From Cupriavidus agavae (GTDB lineage Bacteria; Pseudomonadota; Gammaproteobacteria; Burkholderiales; Burkholderiaceae): a DNA stretch of 64,000 nt. The stretch is from the NCBI RefSeq assembly GCF_004217045.1, contig NZ_SGXM01000001.1:992001-1056000 (forward strand), written 5' to 3'. The notes beneath the pieces are model-generated. The model saw nothing but the letters and a program-made list of their open reading frames with translations, made no database searches and was not told the DNA's origin. A program made the position numbers and the translations under genes. This document shows, in pieces, positions 55,663-64,000 of the stretch. How positions within the stretch are numbered: position 1 is the stretch's first letter; every line of letters begins with the position of its first letter.

Positions 55663-56606
55663 ACTTCCAGCAACTGCGGTCGATCCGCGAGGCGGTGCGC
55701 CGCCAGTTCAACCTGACCGAGGTGGCCAACGCGCTGTACACGTCGCAGCCGGGCGTCTCGCGCCAGATCCGCGAACTGGAGGAAGAACTCGGCGTGGAAA
55801 TTTTCGAGCGCTACGGCAAGCGGCTGACCGGCCTGACCGAGCCGGGCCGCGAGATCGTGCGCATCGTGGAACGGCTGCTGCTCGAAGCCGAGAACCTGCG
55901 CCAGGCCGGCGACGAGTTCGCGGGCCGCCATACCGGCCGGCTGACCGTGGCCACCACCCACACCCAGGCGCGCTATGCGCTGCCCAAGGTGGTGCAGAGC
56001 TTCCGGCGCGAGTATCCCCATGTGACCCTTGCGCTGCAAGAGGCATCCCCGTCACATATCGTCGAATTGCTACTTACCGGGCAAGCCGATATCGGCATCG
56101 CCACCGAGGCGGTGGCCAACGAGGCCGGGCTGACCTCGTTCGAAGCCTATTCCTGGCAACACGTCATCGTAGTTTCGCCAGAACACCCGCTGACACACCT
56201 GCCCGAGCCGACGCTCGAAGACCTCAGCAACTTCCCGCTGATCACCTACGATGCCGGCTTCACGGGCCGCCGCAAGATCGATGGCGCGTTTGCCGAGGCC
56301 GGGCTGACGCCCGAGATCGTGCTGACCGCCATGGACGCCGACGTGATCAAGACCTACGCCGAACTCGATCTCGGCGTGGGCATCATCGCGTCGATGGCCT
56401 ACGACGCCCGCAAGGACGCCGGGCTGGTCAAGATCGACGCCGCCCACCTGTTCTCGCCCAACACCACGAGCGTGGCCGTGCGGCGGGGCGCCTACCTGCG
56501 CGGCTACGCGCACGCGTTCATCAACATGTTCGCGCCGCATCTGTCGCGCGACACGGTGTCCACGGCGCTGGCCGAGGCATCGAACCGGGTAGCCGTGGCC
56601 GCGTGA
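55659..56606 (+). CDS. cysB: LysR-type regulator of sulfur assimilation, CysB family
   Basis: Activates sulfate and sulfonate genes when N-acetylserine accumulates. The 315-residue protein starts [20 protein letters not shown], with the [23 protein letters not shown] and the effector domain containing [14 protein letters not shown] and [12 protein letters not shown] contacts typical of CysB/Cbl. The ATG overlaps the cysA stop, so the regulator is made with the transporter it controls. Whether it is CysB proper or the sulfonate-specific Cbl/SsuR is not certain; its location after cysA favours CysB. Confidence 0.95.
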   Translation: MNFQQLRSIREAVRRQFNLTEVANALYTSQPGVSRQIRELEEELGVEIFERYGKRLTGLTEPGREIVRIVERLLLEAENLRQAGDEFAGRHTGRLTVATTHTQARYALPKVVQSFRREYPHVTLALQEASPSHIVELLLTGQADIGIATEAVANEAGLTSFEAYSWQHVIVVSPEHPLTHLPEPTLEDLSNFPLITYDAGFTGRRKIDGAFAEAGLTPEIVLTAMDADVIKTYAELDLGVGIIASMAYDARKDAGLVKIDAAHLFSPNTTSVAVRRGAYLRGYAHAFINMFAPHLSRDTVSTALAEASNRVAVAA

Positions 56607-56608
56607 GA

Positions 56609-56646
56609 CGATTGAGCAAGAAACAGCATGTTTTCTTGCTCGATCG
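56609..56646. terminator. 15-bp inverted repeat after cysB (probable terminator)
   Basis: CGATTGAGCAAGAAA (56609-56623) and TTTCTTGCTCGATCG (56632-56646) pair fully except for one G-T, around an 8-nt loop. It starts 3 nt after the cysB stop. No T-run follows, so it is a stable 3' end structure or weak terminator. The following 270 bp up to 56920 contain only open frames without support. Confidence 0.5.
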
Positions 56647-56920
56647 GATCATCTGCCGGGTTTGCCGCCGGCTGCGCCGCTGAAACGGGCGTTTGCCCGG
56701 TGCATGCGCCACGCCGCCCGGACTGCCCTTCGGTCGCGGACGGCCGCCTCTGGCGCCCGCTGCCGCCCCTTCGTCGCACGACGCTTTCCTCCCGTCTGAC
56801 TCCGGCGTAAAGTCCACTCCAACTGGCCGCCCGGACCTGTCCGATGCCCCGGGCCGCCCCATGCCGCAGTGCATCATCAGAGTGCCACGCGGCCGGCTGG
56901 CAAGAAGGAGGGAGAGATTC

Positions 56921-58090
56921 ATGCGCATGTCGTGCGCGGTGCCGTCACGGCTCAACATCCTGGCGCGAGACCTGCTGTTCGTGCTCTGCATGAACACGGT
57001 GATCGCCGTCAGCCTGAACTACGGGTTCCAGACCGGCGGCTCGCTGGTGCAGAACTTTGTCTACAGCCAGTTGATCGGACTGGCGATCTGGGTGCTGATC
57101 GATATCCCGCGCGTGCTGATCTGGTGGAACGACCGGCCGCGCCGCTGGCCGTTCATGTGCCTGGCCGTGGTGGCGGTGCCGCTGGGCGTGGTGGCCGGCA
57201 GCTGGGCCACGCGCGTGGTGCTCGACCTGCCCGTCAAGGATGCGGCCGCCACCGGCGACATGCTGCGCATGTGCCTGATCGTCGGGATGCTGGCGTCGGC
57301 GAGCATGATCTATTTCTATTGGTCGCGCGAGAAGCTGGCCTACCTGGAGCGGCAGGCCGCGCTCGACGCGCTGCAGCGCGAGGAGGCCGAGAAGCAACTG
57401 GTGCGCGCCCAGTTGATGGCGCTGCAGGCCCAGATCGAGCCGCACTTCCTGTTCAACTCGCTGGCCAACCTCGACGGGCTGATTGCCACCGATCCGCGCG
57501 CCGCGCGGCAACTGCTGCAGCGGCTGATCGGCTTCCTGCGCATGTCGCTCTCGCACACCCGCGCCGAGCATTGCACGCTGGCGCAGGAGTTCGAACTGCT
57601 GCGCAGCTACCTCGATATCCAGGGCATGCGCTTTGGCGCGCGGCTCGACTACCGGATCGACCTGCCGCCGGCACTGGCCAATGCCGAGATTCCGCCGATG
57701 CTGATCCAGCCGCTGGTCGAGAACGCCGTCACGCACGGCATCGAACCGTGCATGCGCGGCGGCACCATCGTGCTGTCGGCGCGCGAGGCCGGGGAGGGCG
57801 TGCTGGAGGTGGCCATCGCCGATACCGGCGTGGGCTTCACGCAGGGCGCCCCGTGCAGCAAGGGCGGGTCCGGTCTGGGCCTGACACATGTGCGCGAGCG
57901 GCTGGCGCGGATTTTTGGCGCGGCGGCGACGATGCAGATGGAAGAAAACACGCCGCGCGGCGTGGTGGTGCGGCTCACGCTGCCGCTCACGCGCAGCGAC
58001 GCGCCCGCCATCGCCCCGATGCGCGCCCCCCACGCGGGCCGCCCGACGCCTGCGGGCGCCGAACCCGGCGCAGAACCGGCCACGCCCTGA
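56921..58090 (+). CDS. LytS/YehU-type sensor histidine kinase
   Basis: Membrane sensor kinase of the His_kinase (LytS) family. The 389-residue protein has four hydrophobic segments in the first about 135 residues, a short helix, the phospho-acceptor motif QIEPHFLFNSLANLDG with His175, the N-box PLVENAVTHGIEP and the G-box IADTGVGFTQG. The C-terminal about 35 residues are Pro/Ala-rich. The ATG at 56921 follows AAGGAGGGAG. The response-regulator gene begins 9 nt after its end. No GAF or 5TM-5TMR domain is visible. Confidence 0.93.
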   Translation: MRMSCAVPSRLNILARDLLFVLCMNTVIAVSLNYGFQTGGSLVQNFVYSQLIGLAIWVLIDIPRVLIWWNDRPRRWPFMCLAVVAVPLGVVAGSWATRVVLDLPVKDAAATGDMLRMCLIVGMLASASMIYFYWSREKLAYLERQAALDALQREEAEKQLVRAQLMALQAQIEPHFLFNSLANLDGLIATDPRAARQLLQRLIGFLRMSLSHTRAEHCTLAQEFELLRSYLDIQGMRFGARLDYRIDLPPALANAEIPPMLIQPLVENAVTHGIEPCMRGGTIVLSAREAGEGVLEVAIADTGVGFTQGAPCSKGGSGLGLTHVRERLARIFGAAATMQMEENTPRGVVVRLTLPLTRSDAPAIAPMRAPHAGRPTPAGAEPGAEPATP

Positions 58091-58098
58091 CCATTTCC

Positions 58099-58923
58099 AT
58101 GCCCCCGACCCTGCTGATCGCCGACGACGAGCTGCTGCTCGCCCGAGTTCTCGAAGCCGAACTGGGCGCGCTGTGGCCCGAGGCCCGGATCGCCGCCGTG
58201 GTGCACGATGGCGTCGCGGCGCTGGACGCCGCGCGTACCCACCAGCCCGACGTGGCCTTTCTCGATATCCGCATGCCCGGCATGAGCGGCATGGACGTGG
58301 CGCGCGAGCTGATCGAGTTCGACCGCCCGCCGCTGGTGGTCTTTGTCACCGCCTACGACCAGTTCGCGCTGGAAGCCTTCGAGCGCGCCGCCGTGGACTA
58401 CGTGCTCAAGCCCGTGCAGCACGACCGGCTGGAGGCCACGGTGTGCCGCCTGAAGGCCCGGCTGGCCGCCAAGGCCGGGGAGGAGAGCGACACCGGGGAC
58501 GCGCCCGCCGATATCGGCACGATGGTCGATACCGACCGGCTTGCCCAGTTGCTGCAGCGGCTGGAATTGCTGGAGCGGCCCGCCGCCGCGCGTGGCCAGT
58601 ACCTGCGCTTCATCAAGGCGCTGGTGGGCCAGGAGGTGCGCATCATCCCCGTGGACGAGGTGATCTACCTGGCCGCCACCGACAAATACGTCAACGTGGT
58701 GGCTACCAGCGGCGAGGCGCTGATCCGCACCAGCCTGCGCGAACTGATCCAGCAGCTCGACCCCGACCGCTTCTGGCAGATACACCGCGGCACCGTGGTC
58801 AACATCGACTGCGTGGCCAGCGCGGTCAACCAGTCGCTGGGACGGCTGTCCCTGAAACTGCGCGACCGGCCGGAATCGCTGCCGGTGGCCAGGCAGTACG
58901 CACACTTGTTCAAGCAGATGTAG
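58099..58923 (+). CDS. LytTR-family response regulator
   Basis: A 274-residue regulator. The receiver domain has acidic residues in LLIADDELLL (Asp9, Asp10) and phospho-acceptor Asp56 in VAFLDIRMPGMSG, with Lys in YVLKPVQHD. A linker follows and the C-terminal LytTR DNA-binding domain starts near residue 168 (VRIIPVDEVIYLAATDKYVN ... FWQIHRGTVVNIDCV). It begins 9 nt after the kinase gene, forming a two-component pair resembling LytST/AlgZR-like systems. Confidence 0.95.
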   Translation: MPPTLLIADDELLLARVLEAELGALWPEARIAAVVHDGVAALDAARTHQPDVAFLDIRMPGMSGMDVARELIEFDRPPLVVFVTAYDQFALEAFERAAVDYVLKPVQHDRLEATVCRLKARLAAKAGEESDTGDAPADIGTMVDTDRLAQLLQRLELLERPAAARGQYLRFIKALVGQEVRIIPVDEVIYLAATDKYVNVVATSGEALIRTSLRELIQQLDPDRFWQIHRGTVVNIDCVASAVNQSLGRLSLKLRDRPESLPVARQYAHLFKQM

Positions 58924-59136
58924 GGGCGGGGCGGGCGCCAGATCCCACCATCCGAAACGAAATCCTGTCCCGCAAAATCCCCGCCGACATCGCAGAATCG
59001 CCATATCCCACGTGGAAGGATGGCTTGCCACATCGTGATAAGCCACGGGCAAGCCATTGAATCCAAAGATGAAATTCGTTCGCCACAAAGTGCTTGGGCG
59101 CGCGTGTCCGTCGTTACACTCTTATATAAGACACAG
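58924..59136. other. intergenic region after the response regulator
   Basis: Contains a hairpin with perfect 10-bp arms ATGGCTTGCC (59020-59029) and GGCAAGCCAT (59048-59057) without a T-run, and a -10-like TATAAG (59125-59130) followed by a CACAG-GA-CTGTG dyad (59132-59143). No protein gene is supported. Confidence 0.4.
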
Positions 59137-59228
59137 GACTGTGGGGGAAGGGAAATTCGGGAAGCGGCGCGCGACCATCGTGCCGCTGGTTTGGCCCCGC
59201 GCCGGGAGACCCCCGGCGCGGGTTTTTT
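59137..59228 (+). ncRNA. candidate small RNA between the two-component genes and uspA
   Basis: After TATAAG (59125-59130) a transcript of about 92 nt would contain an internal hairpin AGCGGC (59163-59168) / GCCGCT (59182-59187) and end in a strong terminator with perfect 11-bp arms CCCGCGCCGGG (59196-59206) / CCCGGCGCGGG (59212-59222) and six T. The terminator could instead close the two-component operon 270 nt upstream. It does not serve the minus-strand uspA gene because no T-run exists in that direction. Confidence 0.4.
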
Positions 59229-59240
59229 AAGGGATGGGAT

Positions 59241-59675
59241 CTACCGGTAGACGATGACCGGAATATCCGTATGCGTCAGGACTTTCTGGGTTTCGCTGCC
59301 GAGCAGCAGTCCCGACAGGCCGCGCCGGCCGTGCGAGGCCATGAAGATCACGTCGCAGCCATGGCGTTCCGCCGCGTCGATGATGCCGAGGTAGGGCACG
59401 GCGAACGTGCTCATGTCGGCGTCGAACGGCAGGCCCTCGGCCACGGCGGCGGTCTCGATTTCCTTCAGGTAGAGCCGGGCCTGGTTCTCGATGCGGTCCT
59501 TGAACGCCTGCGGGGCCTCGACCACGATCTCGCTGAAGGGCGTATACGGATATTCCTCCAGGCAGACATAGGCGGTGACGCGCGCACCGATGGCCTTGGC
59601 CAGTTCCAGCCCGCCGTCGATGGCCTTCTTCGACAACTCCGAGCCGTCGGTGGGTAACAGGATGTGCTTGAACAT
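59241..59675 (-). CDS. universal stress protein UspA family
   Basis: A 144-residue cytoplasmic stress protein. The N-terminus MFKHILLPTDGSELSKKAID and the ATP-binding loop FMASHGRRGLSGLLLGSETQ mark the ATP-binding UspFG-type branch. The last strand DIPVIVYR is typical. The ATG at 59675 follows AGGAGG on the coding strand. It is monocistronic. The role is likely survival under starvation or hypoxia. Confidence 0.95.
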   Translation of the reverse strand: MFKHILLPTDGSELSKKAIDGGLELAKAIGARVTAYVCLEEYPYTPFSEIVVEAPQAFKDRIENQARLYLKEIETAAVAEGLPFDADMSTFAVPYLGIIDAAERHGCDVIFMASHGRRGLSGLLLGSETQKVLTHTDIPVIVYR

Positions 59676-59817
59676 ACCGGACCTCCTTGCACGAGTGGAC
59701 GGGAAGCAGGCGATCAGTCGTACGGCGTGCCTGTGTGATTCGATTGTAGTCAGTGTGCAGTCTGCGTCATTGCCATTTATCAAGATTGTGCGATTGACCA
59801 CGCATTCGAATTGTTGT

Positions 59818-60774
59818 TCAGGCAACCACGGCGTGGACTTCGGCGGCGGCGCTGGACGGCGCCTGCTCGGCGCGGCGCCAGTAGGCCGGGTTGCCGTACG
59901 TGTTCTTGAGGTGGTCGATGAACAGCCGCACGCGCAGCGGCAGGTGCTTGCGCTGGGGAAAGACGGCGTGGATGCCGATGGGCGGGGCCTGGAACTCGTC
60001 GAGCACGGTCACGAGGCGGCCGCTGACGATCTCCTGGCCCACCTCCCACCACGAGCGCCAGGCCAGCCCGTGGCCCTGCAGGCACCAGGCGTGCAGGACC
60101 GCGCCATCGGTGCACTCCATGGTGCCGCCCACCTTGATGGTGACGGGGCGGCCGTCCTGCTGGAAGACCCAGCCGCGCTGCACGTTGGCGCTGGCGCCGA
60201 AGGCCAGGCAGTTGTGGCGCGCCAGGTCCTCGGGCAATTGGGGGGTGCCGGCGCGGGCCAGGTATTCGGGCGAGGCCACCACGACGCGGCGGTTCTCGGC
60301 CAGCCGGATCGAGACCAGGCTGGAGTCGGGCAGGTCGCCGAGCCGGATCGCGCAGTCGAAGCCTTCATTGACGAGGTCGACCACGCGGTCCGAGAGGTCG
60401 AGCGTCAGCGTGACGTCGGGGTGCGATTCGATGAACAGCGGCACCAGCGGCGCCACGTGCTTGCGGCCGAAGCCGGCCGGGGCGGTAACCCGCAGATGGC
60501 CGCTGGCCTTGACGCCGCCGGCCGAGACGCTGGCTTCGGCGTTGTGGAGGTCGTTCAGGATGCGCTGGCAGTCTTCGAGAAAGGCCGAGCCTTCGAAGGT
60601 CAGCGTGATCTTGCGCGTGGTGCGGACCAGCAGCTTGACGCCGAGCCGCTCTTCGAGCGCATCGATGCGCCGCCCGATGATGGCCGGCGCCACGCCCTCG
60701 GCGGCCGCGGCGGCGGACAGGCTGCCACGTGATGCAACCGATACAAATGTCTCAAGCTGCTTGAAATGGTCCAC
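59818..60774 (-). CDS. LysR-family transcriptional regulator
   Basis: A 318-residue regulator starting at GTG 60774 (MDHFKQLETFVSVASRGSLS). The HTH is SLSAAAAAEGVAPAIIGRRI and the effector-binding domain contains VRTTRKITLTFEGSAFLEDC and LTLDLSDRVVDLVNEGFDCA, typical of the aromatic/DsdC-like LTTR branch. It diverges from the haloacid dehalogenase gene with a 156-bp shared promoter region, so it may regulate that gene and itself. No clear T-N11-A motif could be fixed. The inducer is unknown. Confidence 0.92.
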   Translation of the reverse strand: MDHFKQLETFVSVASRGSLSAAAAAEGVAPAIIGRRIDALEERLGVKLLVRTTRKITLTFEGSAFLEDCQRILNDLHNAEASVSAGGVKASGHLRVTAPAGFGRKHVAPLVPLFIESHPDVTLTLDLSDRVVDLVNEGFDCAIRLGDLPDSSLVSIRLAENRRVVVASPEYLARAGTPQLPEDLARHNCLAFGASANVQRGWVFQQDGRPVTIKVGGTMECTDGAVLHAWCLQGHGLAWRSWWEVGQEIVSGRLVTVLDEFQAPPIGIHAVFPQRKHLPLRVRLFIDHLKNTYGNPAYWRRAEQAPSSAAAEVHAVVA

Positions 60775-60930
60775 GATTGTTAGCTCGCTGATACACGAGT
60801 CTTGATGGAGACGGCCTAGATTAGTAGCGGAAAAGTAAAAGATCAAGTGACCCACCCCGACTTTGCCGCACTGCAACGTCTCTCTACAATGCACTGCATT
60901 CAACCGTGTACAGGCCCACTCAGACCTCCG

Positions 60931-61632
60931 ATGAACAAGATCCGCGCAGTCGTTTTCGATGCCTACGGCACGCTGTTCGACGTGTACGCCGTCACCGCGC
61001 GCGCGGAGCAGCTGTTTCCCGGCAAGGGCGAGGCGCTGGCGCTGCTGTGGCGCGAGCGGCAGATCGACTACACCCGGCTGCGCTCGCTGGCCGCACCGGA
61101 CGGCGCCCGCTACAAGCCGTTCTGGGACATCACGATCGACGCGCTGCGCTACGCGGCCGACCGCCTGGGGCTGAAGCTCGACGACGCCACCGAGGCGCAG
61201 ATGCTCAAGGAGTACGCCTGCCTGTCGGGCTTTCCCGAGAACCTGGGCGCGCTCAAGCGGCTGCGCCGCGCCGGGCTGCCGCTGGGCATCCTGTCGAACG
61301 GCAATCCGCAGATGCTGGACATCGCGGTCAAGAGCGCGGGCATGCATGGGCTGTTCGACCACGTGCTGTCGGTGGATGCCGTGCGCCAGTACAAGACCGC
61401 GCCGGCCGCCTACGCGCTGGGCCCGCGCGCCTTCGAGCTGCCGGCCGCCGAGATCCTGTTCGTCTCGTCGAACTGCTGGGATGCGTGCGGCGCCACGTGG
61501 TACGGCTACACCACTTTCTGGATCAACCGTGCCGGCCACCCGGCGGAGCGCCTCGACGTGGCGCCCACCGGCACCGGGCACGACATGAACGACCTGCTCG
61601 ACTTCGTCACCGCCGCTGGCGTGGCGGTCTGA
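60931..61632 (+). CDS. type II (S)-2-haloacid dehalogenase family protein
   Basis: HAD-superfamily hydrolase that would replace the halogen of L-2-haloacids by OH with inversion. The 233-residue product has motif I VVFDAYGTLFDVY with nucleophile Asp10, motif II LGILSNGNPQML, motif III Lys in YKTAPAAYAL and motif IV SSNCWDACGA. These match haloacid dehalogenases rather than phosphatases. The ATG at 60931 (MNKIRAV) is used; an earlier in-frame start lacks conservation. Next to a divergent LysR gene and upstream of malate synthase. A non-halogenated natural substrate is possible. Confidence 0.9.
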   Translation: MNKIRAVVFDAYGTLFDVYAVTARAEQLFPGKGEALALLWRERQIDYTRLRSLAAPDGARYKPFWDITIDALRYAADRLGLKLDDATEAQMLKEYACLSGFPENLGALKRLRRAGLPLGILSNGNPQMLDIAVKSAGMHGLFDHVLSVDAVRQYKTAPAAYALGPRAFELPAAEILFVSSNCWDACGATWYGYTTFWINRAGHPAERLDVAPTGTGHDMNDLLDFVTAAGVAV

Positions 61633-61675
61633 GCCAGGCCAACCCTCGATCACCATCGCACACAGGAGAAGACTG

Positions 61676-63259
61676 ATGGCTATCACGCTGCCCGCGGGCA
61701 TGAAGATTACCGGCGAGATCCTGCCGGCCTACGAAGACATCCTCACGCCGGAAGCCCTGGCGCTGGTCGACAAGCTGCACCGCGCTTTCGATGCGCGCCG
61801 CCAGGAGTTGCTGGCCGCCCGCGAGGAGCGCGCCAGGCGCCTCGACGCCGGCGAGATCCCCGACTTCCTGCCGGAAACGAAGAACATCCGCGAAGGCGAC
61901 TGGCAGGTAGCCCCGGTGCCCCAGGCGCTGGAATGCCGCCGCGTGGAAATCACAGGTCCGGTCGAGGCCAAGATGGTGATCAACGCCTTCAACTCGGGCG
62001 CTGACAGCTACATGACCGACTTCGAGGATTCGAACACCCCGAACTGGCACAACCAGATGCAGGGCCAGGTCAACCTGAAGGCCGCCGTGCGCCGCACGCT
62101 GACGCTGGACAGCAACGGCAAGCAGTACAAGCTCAACGACAAGATCGCCACGCTGCAGGTGCGTCCGCGCGGCTGGCACCTGGAAGAGAAGCACGTCACG
62201 ATCGACGGCAAGCGTATTTCGGGCGGCATCTTCGACTTCGCGCTGTTCCTGTTCCACAACGCCCGCGAACAGATCGCACGCGGCGCCGGCCCGTTCTTCT
62301 ACCTGCCGAAGCTGGAAAGCCACCTGGAAGCCCGCCTCTGGAACGACATCTTCGTGATGGCGCAGAACGAAGTGGGCCTGCCGCAGGGCACGGTCAAGGC
62401 CACGGTGCTGATCGAGACGATCCTGGCCGCGTTCGAAATGGAAGAAATCCTGTACGAACTGCGCGACCACAGCGCCGGCCTGAACGCGGGCCGCTGGGAC
62501 TACATCTTCTCGTGCATCAAGAAGTTCAAGGTGGACAAGAACTTCTGCCTGGCCGACCGCGCCAAGGTGACGATGACCGCGCCGTTCATGCGCTCGTACG
62601 CACTGCTGCTGCTGAAGACCTGCCACAAGCGCGGCGCACCGGCCATCGGCGGCATGAGCGCCCTGATCCCGATCAAGAACGATCCGGAGAAGAACGCCAT
62701 CGCCATGGAAGGCATCATCAGCGACAAGCGCCGCGATGCCACGGACGGCTACGACGGCGGCTGGGTGGCCCACCCGGGCCTGGTGGCCCCGGCCATGAAG
62801 GAGTTCGTGGACGTGCTGGGCGACAAGCCCAACCAGTTCGGCAAACAGCGCATGGACGTGGAAGTGAAGGCCGCCGACCTGCTTGACTTCAAGCCCGAAA
62901 CGCCGATCACCGAGCACGGCCTGCGCATGAACATCAACGTGGGCATCCACTACCTGGGCGCCTGGCTGGCCGGCAACGGCTGCGTGCCGATCCACAACCT
63001 GATGGAAGACGCCGCCACCGCCGAAATCTCGCGCTCGCAGGTCTGGCAGTGGATCCGCTCGCCGAAGGGCAAGCTGGAAGACGGCCGCAAGGTCACCGCC
63101 GAACTGGTGCGCGCGCTGATTCCGGAAGAACTGGCCAAGGTCAAGGAAGTGGCCGGCACGGGCCCCACCTACGACCGCGCCGCCCAGATCTTCGAGCAGA
63201 TGTCGACGTCGGAAGATTTCGCCGAGTTCCTGACGCTGCCGCTGTACGAGGAAGTCTGA
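61676..63259 (+). CDS. aceB: malate synthase A
   Basis: Condenses glyoxylate and acetyl-CoA to malate in the glyoxylate shunt. The 527-residue length fits isoform A. MTDFEDSNTPNWHNQ, LQVRPRGWHLEEKHV, KATVLIETILAAFEMEEI and the catalytic Asp in NLMEDAATAEISRSQVW are all visible. CAGGAGA precedes the ATG at 61676. It is 43 nt after the dehalogenase-like gene, so co-transcription is possible, and is closed by a terminator. Isocitrate lyase is not in the window. Confidence 0.97.
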   Translation: MAITLPAGMKITGEILPAYEDILTPEALALVDKLHRAFDARRQELLAAREERARRLDAGEIPDFLPETKNIREGDWQVAPVPQALECRRVEITGPVEAKMVINAFNSGADSYMTDFEDSNTPNWHNQMQGQVNLKAAVRRTLTLDSNGKQYKLNDKIATLQVRPRGWHLEEKHVTIDGKRISGGIFDFALFLFHNAREQIARGAGPFFYLPKLESHLEARLWNDIFVMAQNEVGLPQGTVKATVLIETILAAFEMEEILYELRDHSAGLNAGRWDYIFSCIKKFKVDKNFCLADRAKVTMTAPFMRSYALLLLKTCHKRGAPAIGGMSALIPIKNDPEKNAIAMEGIISDKRRDATDGYDGGWVAHPGLVAPAMKEFVDVLGDKPNQFGKQRMDVEVKAADLLDFKPETPITEHGLRMNINVGIHYLGAWLAGNGCVPIHNLMEDAATAEISRSQVWQWIRSPKGKLEDGRKVTAELVRALIPEELAKVKEVAGTGPTYDRAAQIFEQMSTSEDFAEFLTLPLYEEV

Positions 63260-63285
63260 ATGTAGTTTGGCAGGTCGGTTGTTTG

Positions 63286-63319
63286 AAAAACCCCCACGGT
63301 GTGAGCCGTGGGGGTTTTT
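63286..63319 (+). terminator. terminator after aceB
   Basis: Arms AACCCCCACGG / CCGTGGGGGTT with a 6-nt loop, flanked by A- and T-runs. Confidence 0.95.
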
Positions 63320-63400
63320 GTATCCGCACTGCGCTGCCGCGTCAGGACCCTCACGACGGCTGCAGAAGCCCCATAATACGGAAAACTACGATCTGGGAGA

Positions 63401-63877
63401 GTGAAGTTGCGTTTCGAGCACCTGGTTGAGATCAATGACCCCAACAACCCGCAGTTGGAGCCGCTGACGGCCGACCAGCTCTGGCAGGGGCTGGTGTTGC
63501 GGGCCGAGTCGCCTGAATTGTTCGTGCTGGGGCTGGATCGTGCGGAGATTGTCGATCGGGGCGATGGCTGGCTGGAACGCGTGCTGCATTTCGGGCAGGC
63601 CAGTATCCGCGATCATGTGACGCTTGAGGCGCGCAGGATGGTGCGGTATGAAACCGAGCCTACGGCCGAGCATGCCGGCGGCTCGCTCTCGATGATCATC
63701 GAGACGCCCACGCCGCTGGCGCTGCTGGTGCGCTTCATCTACGAGACCACCATGCCGAACGTCGACCCGTCGGGCGACGACCGCTATGCCGAGATCGTGA
63801 AATCCGCCTATCACGAGGCCGATCTCGATACCGTGCGCAAGATCCGCGAGATTGCCGCCACGGGACGGCTCGGGTGA
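63401..63877 (+). CDS. DUF1857 / AtaL-like SRPBCC-fold protein
   Basis: A 158-residue cytoplasmic protein starting at GTG 63401 (MKLRFEHLVEINDP) with GGGAGA just before it. Segments LTADQLWQGLVLRAESPELF, DHVTLEARRMVRYETEP and FIYETTMPN match the DUF1857 group of START/SRPBCC-fold proteins, which bind hydrophobic ligands in a deep cavity. A CATAAT -10-like box is at 63372-63377. It overlaps the next gene as GTGA, so the two are coupled. Biological role unknown. Confidence 0.85.
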   Translation: MKLRFEHLVEINDPNNPQLEPLTADQLWQGLVLRAESPELFVLGLDRAEIVDRGDGWLERVLHFGQASIRDHVTLEARRMVRYETEPTAEHAGGSLSMIIETPTPLALLVRFIYETTMPNVDPSGDDRYAEIVKSAYHEADLDTVRKIREIAATGRLG

Positions 63878-64000
63878 GCGTCCAGGAGCCGCCGCGCGGC
63901 GGCCCCACCCGCGCGGCGTTGCGCGAGCGCCATGGCGAGCGGCTGCGCTGGCTGATCCTGATGACGTTGATGCTTGGCACGATGTCTTCCATCGTGTCGT
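63874..64000 (+). CDS. MFS transporter, N-terminal part (DHA2 type)
   Basis: Begins at a GTG overlapping the preceding stop (GTGA) and runs off the window after 42 codons. The visible part has an Arg-rich cytoplasmic start (RAALRERHGERLRW) and the beginning of a first helix LILMTLMLGTMSSIVS, characteristic of DHA2 drug-efflux MFS proteins. Product and substrate cannot be defined further. Confidence 0.7.
   Translation, partial: MSVQEPPRGGPTRAALRERHGERLRWLILMTLMLGTMSSIVS

Overview
This window is a 64 kb piece of a GC-rich chromosome from a beta-proteobacterium, most likely a Burkholderiaceae of the Cupriavidus/Ralstonia group. The evidence is the rpsF-priB-rpsR-rplI-dnaB block, a lipoprotein 3-hydroxybutyrate oligomer hydrolase, a LexA gene with classic CTGT-N8-ACAG boxes, hom-thrC followed by moeA-moaDE, and an ssu/sbp/cys sulfur cluster controlled by a CysB-type regulator. 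Genus and species are inferred; nothing here was searched against a database. Most of the window is chromosomal core.

Layout. 0-9 kb: truB; a drug-efflux operon on the minus strand (marR, an outer-membrane channel, emrA, emrB) with a palindromic operator; typA; a membrane fatty-acid/sterol hydroxylase. 9-13 kb: a chemoreceptor, an enoyl-CoA hydratase/3-hydroxyisobutyryl-CoA hydrolase, an FMN reductase and a 24-residue membrane miniprotein. 13.1-17.8 kb: a single-gene accessory segment encoding a 1343-residue P-loop NTPase with a C-terminal PD-(D/E)XK-like nuclease motif, next to dusA, a known integration hot spot. 17.8-20.1 kb: dusA, a gene-poor stretch with three compact hairpin/terminator units that look like small RNAs, a small conserved-looking ORF and tRNA-His. 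20.2-28.3 kb: an outer-membrane barrel, lexA, asparaginase, ribosomal proteins, dnaB and the phosphate pair DUF47-pit. 28.3-33 kb (minus strand): NlpC/P60 lipoprotein, an exported unknown, PIN-PhoH protein, a peroxiredoxin and a Mth938-like protein. 33-39.9 kb: alaA-type aminotransferase, hom, thrC, moeA, moaD, moaE, crcB. 40-45.2 kb: the hydroxybutyrate oligomer hydrolase and clpB with a readable sigma-32 promoter.

45.3-56.6 kb is a sulfur acquisition island: sbp, ssuADCB, a catalytically degenerate EAL-domain protein, an RBBP9-like hydrolase, cysTWA and cysB. Sulfate and sulfonate uptake, desulfonation and the regulator are therefore co-located. Two short ORFs with good ribosome-binding sites precede ssuA, and a terminator-like hairpin precedes sbp. 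Just upstream lies the most striking non-coding signal in the window: a perfect FNR box placed exactly for a class II promoter, followed by about 100 nt folding into three stem-loops that end in a terminator, i.e. a likely oxygen-regulated small RNA. 56.9-64 kb: a LytS/LytTR-type two-component pair, another small-RNA candidate, uspA, a LysR regulator, a type II haloacid dehalogenase, malate synthase, a DUF1857-type protein and the start of an MFS transporter.

The two best candidates for undescribed biology are the FNR-box small RNA (45.35-45.49 kb) and the NTPase-nuclease gene beside dusA (13.4-17.5 kb). The tandem small-RNA-like units after dusA come next.
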